64,000 nt of DNA, taken from the NCBI RefSeq assembly GCF_023336735.1, contig NZ_JAMBAQ010000010.1, positions 17,893-81,892 on the forward strand, read 5' to 3'. A program made the translations under genes and the position numbers. Below, piece after piece: positions 63,804 to 64,000 of the stretch; the first letter of the stretch is position 1, and every line of letters starts with the position of its first letter. The DNA is from Moraxella oculi (lineage in GTDB: Bacteria; Pseudomonadota; Gammaproteobacteria; Pseudomonadales; Moraxellaceae). The notes beneath the pieces were generated by a model, which did not search any database, had not been told where the DNA came from, and worked only from the letters and a program-made list of their open reading frames with translations.

Positions 63804-64000
63804 GGGACTGTAGTGGATTAGCACCTACGCCATACTACAAGCATGAAATAATTCATTGTAAATTAGGTGAAAAGTTCAAATGAAACTGCTTGAAGCTCAT
63901 GCTTTGTTTGATGGTGGAGTGGAGCTTGATGAAAGCTACTTCGGTGGCATTCGCAAAGGTAAGCGAGGTTGTGGGCTTACGGCAAAACAGCTGTGTTTGG
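63804..64000 (+). mobile_element. IS1016/IS1595-type insertion sequence remnant, continues beyond window
   Basis: The element begins near GGGACTGTAGTGGATTAGCA, which looks like a terminal repeat, exactly where portal similarity ends. It carries transposase sequence further right. The expected N-terminal helix-turn-helix part is missing, indicating an internal deletion. Confidence 0.7.
63880..64000 (+). pseudogene. IS1016-type transposase fragment with frameshift
   Basis: The frame from 63880 gives LFDGGVELDESYFGGIRKGK, the first catalytic Asp-Glu region of IS1595-family transposases. The frame must then shift at about 63973-63975 to continue as AYGKTAVFG, the normal next block. One base appears lost, and about 70 N-terminal residues are absent. 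The gene is not functional as read. Confidence 0.75.

Overview
The window is a contiguous piece of a gammaproteobacterial chromosome. Gene content and order (iscRSUA-hscBA-fdx, hupB-ppiD, purM/perM/hda, an M35-type porin, L-lactate permease/dehydrogenase) and protein character point to Moraxellaceae, most likely the genus Moraxella. The Cas12a-type repeat in the prophage would fit the M. bovoculi/bovis/lacunata side of the genus, but the species is an inference only.

Chromosomal backbone, about 1-45.9 kb: a ychF 3' end; a His-rich MliC-like lipoprotein; a FabR-like regulator; xthA; a peroxiredoxin-glutaredoxin fusion; ppk1 and mtgA; a CxxC thioredoxin-like protein; L-lactate permease and dehydrogenase; an AraC regulator divergent from an EmrB/EmrA-type efflux pair; ppiD and hupB; an SCP2-like protein; the complete isc operon behind an IscR-type promoter; purN/purM; perM and hda; a DUF2057 protein; rplU-rpmA; lemA with two TPM-domain genes; an AgcS-type symporter; dsbD; cydABX (the 41-aa cydX is recognisable); an M35-like porin; miaE; lrgAB; hflX/folP; and two tRNA genes with clear promoters and terminators.

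Prophage, about 45.99 kb to beyond the right edge: a lambda-like siphophage late region, read leftwards on the minus strand. The order is portal fragment, MuF protein with a colicin-D-like C-terminal toxin domain plus an ImmD-like immunity gene, scaffold, major capsid, head-tail joining genes, tail terminator, tail tube, G and G-T chaperones (with an A AAA AAG -1 frameshift site), accessory cassette, tape measure, M, L, K, and a truncated I. The element looks defective. The portal 5' end is replaced by an IS1016/IS1595-type transposase remnant, gpI is cut short beside the tRNA genes, and no J gene is seen.

The most interesting part is an accessory cassette between the G-T chaperone and the tape measure (about 53.4-56.1 kb). 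It has its own promoters and terminators and encodes a lipoprotein, a Cys-rich secreted peptide and two small membrane proteins. A strong TTGACA promoter there drives a leader RNA carrying (1) a solitary Cas12a (type V-A) CRISPR-repeat-like element, (2) three related palindromes, (3) a C4-type antisense RNA whose two internal segments are complementary to the ribosome-binding region of (4) a KilA-N antirepressor gene. No cas gene is in the window, so the solitary repeat is a candidate RNA anti-CRISPR or crRNA-like guide.

A second notable module lies opposite the tail genes between L and K. It is a 21-codon hydrophobic peptide closely resembling Ibs type I toxins, with a convincing promoter for an overlapping antisense (Sib-like) RNA, followed by a small ribbon-helix-helix-like protein.
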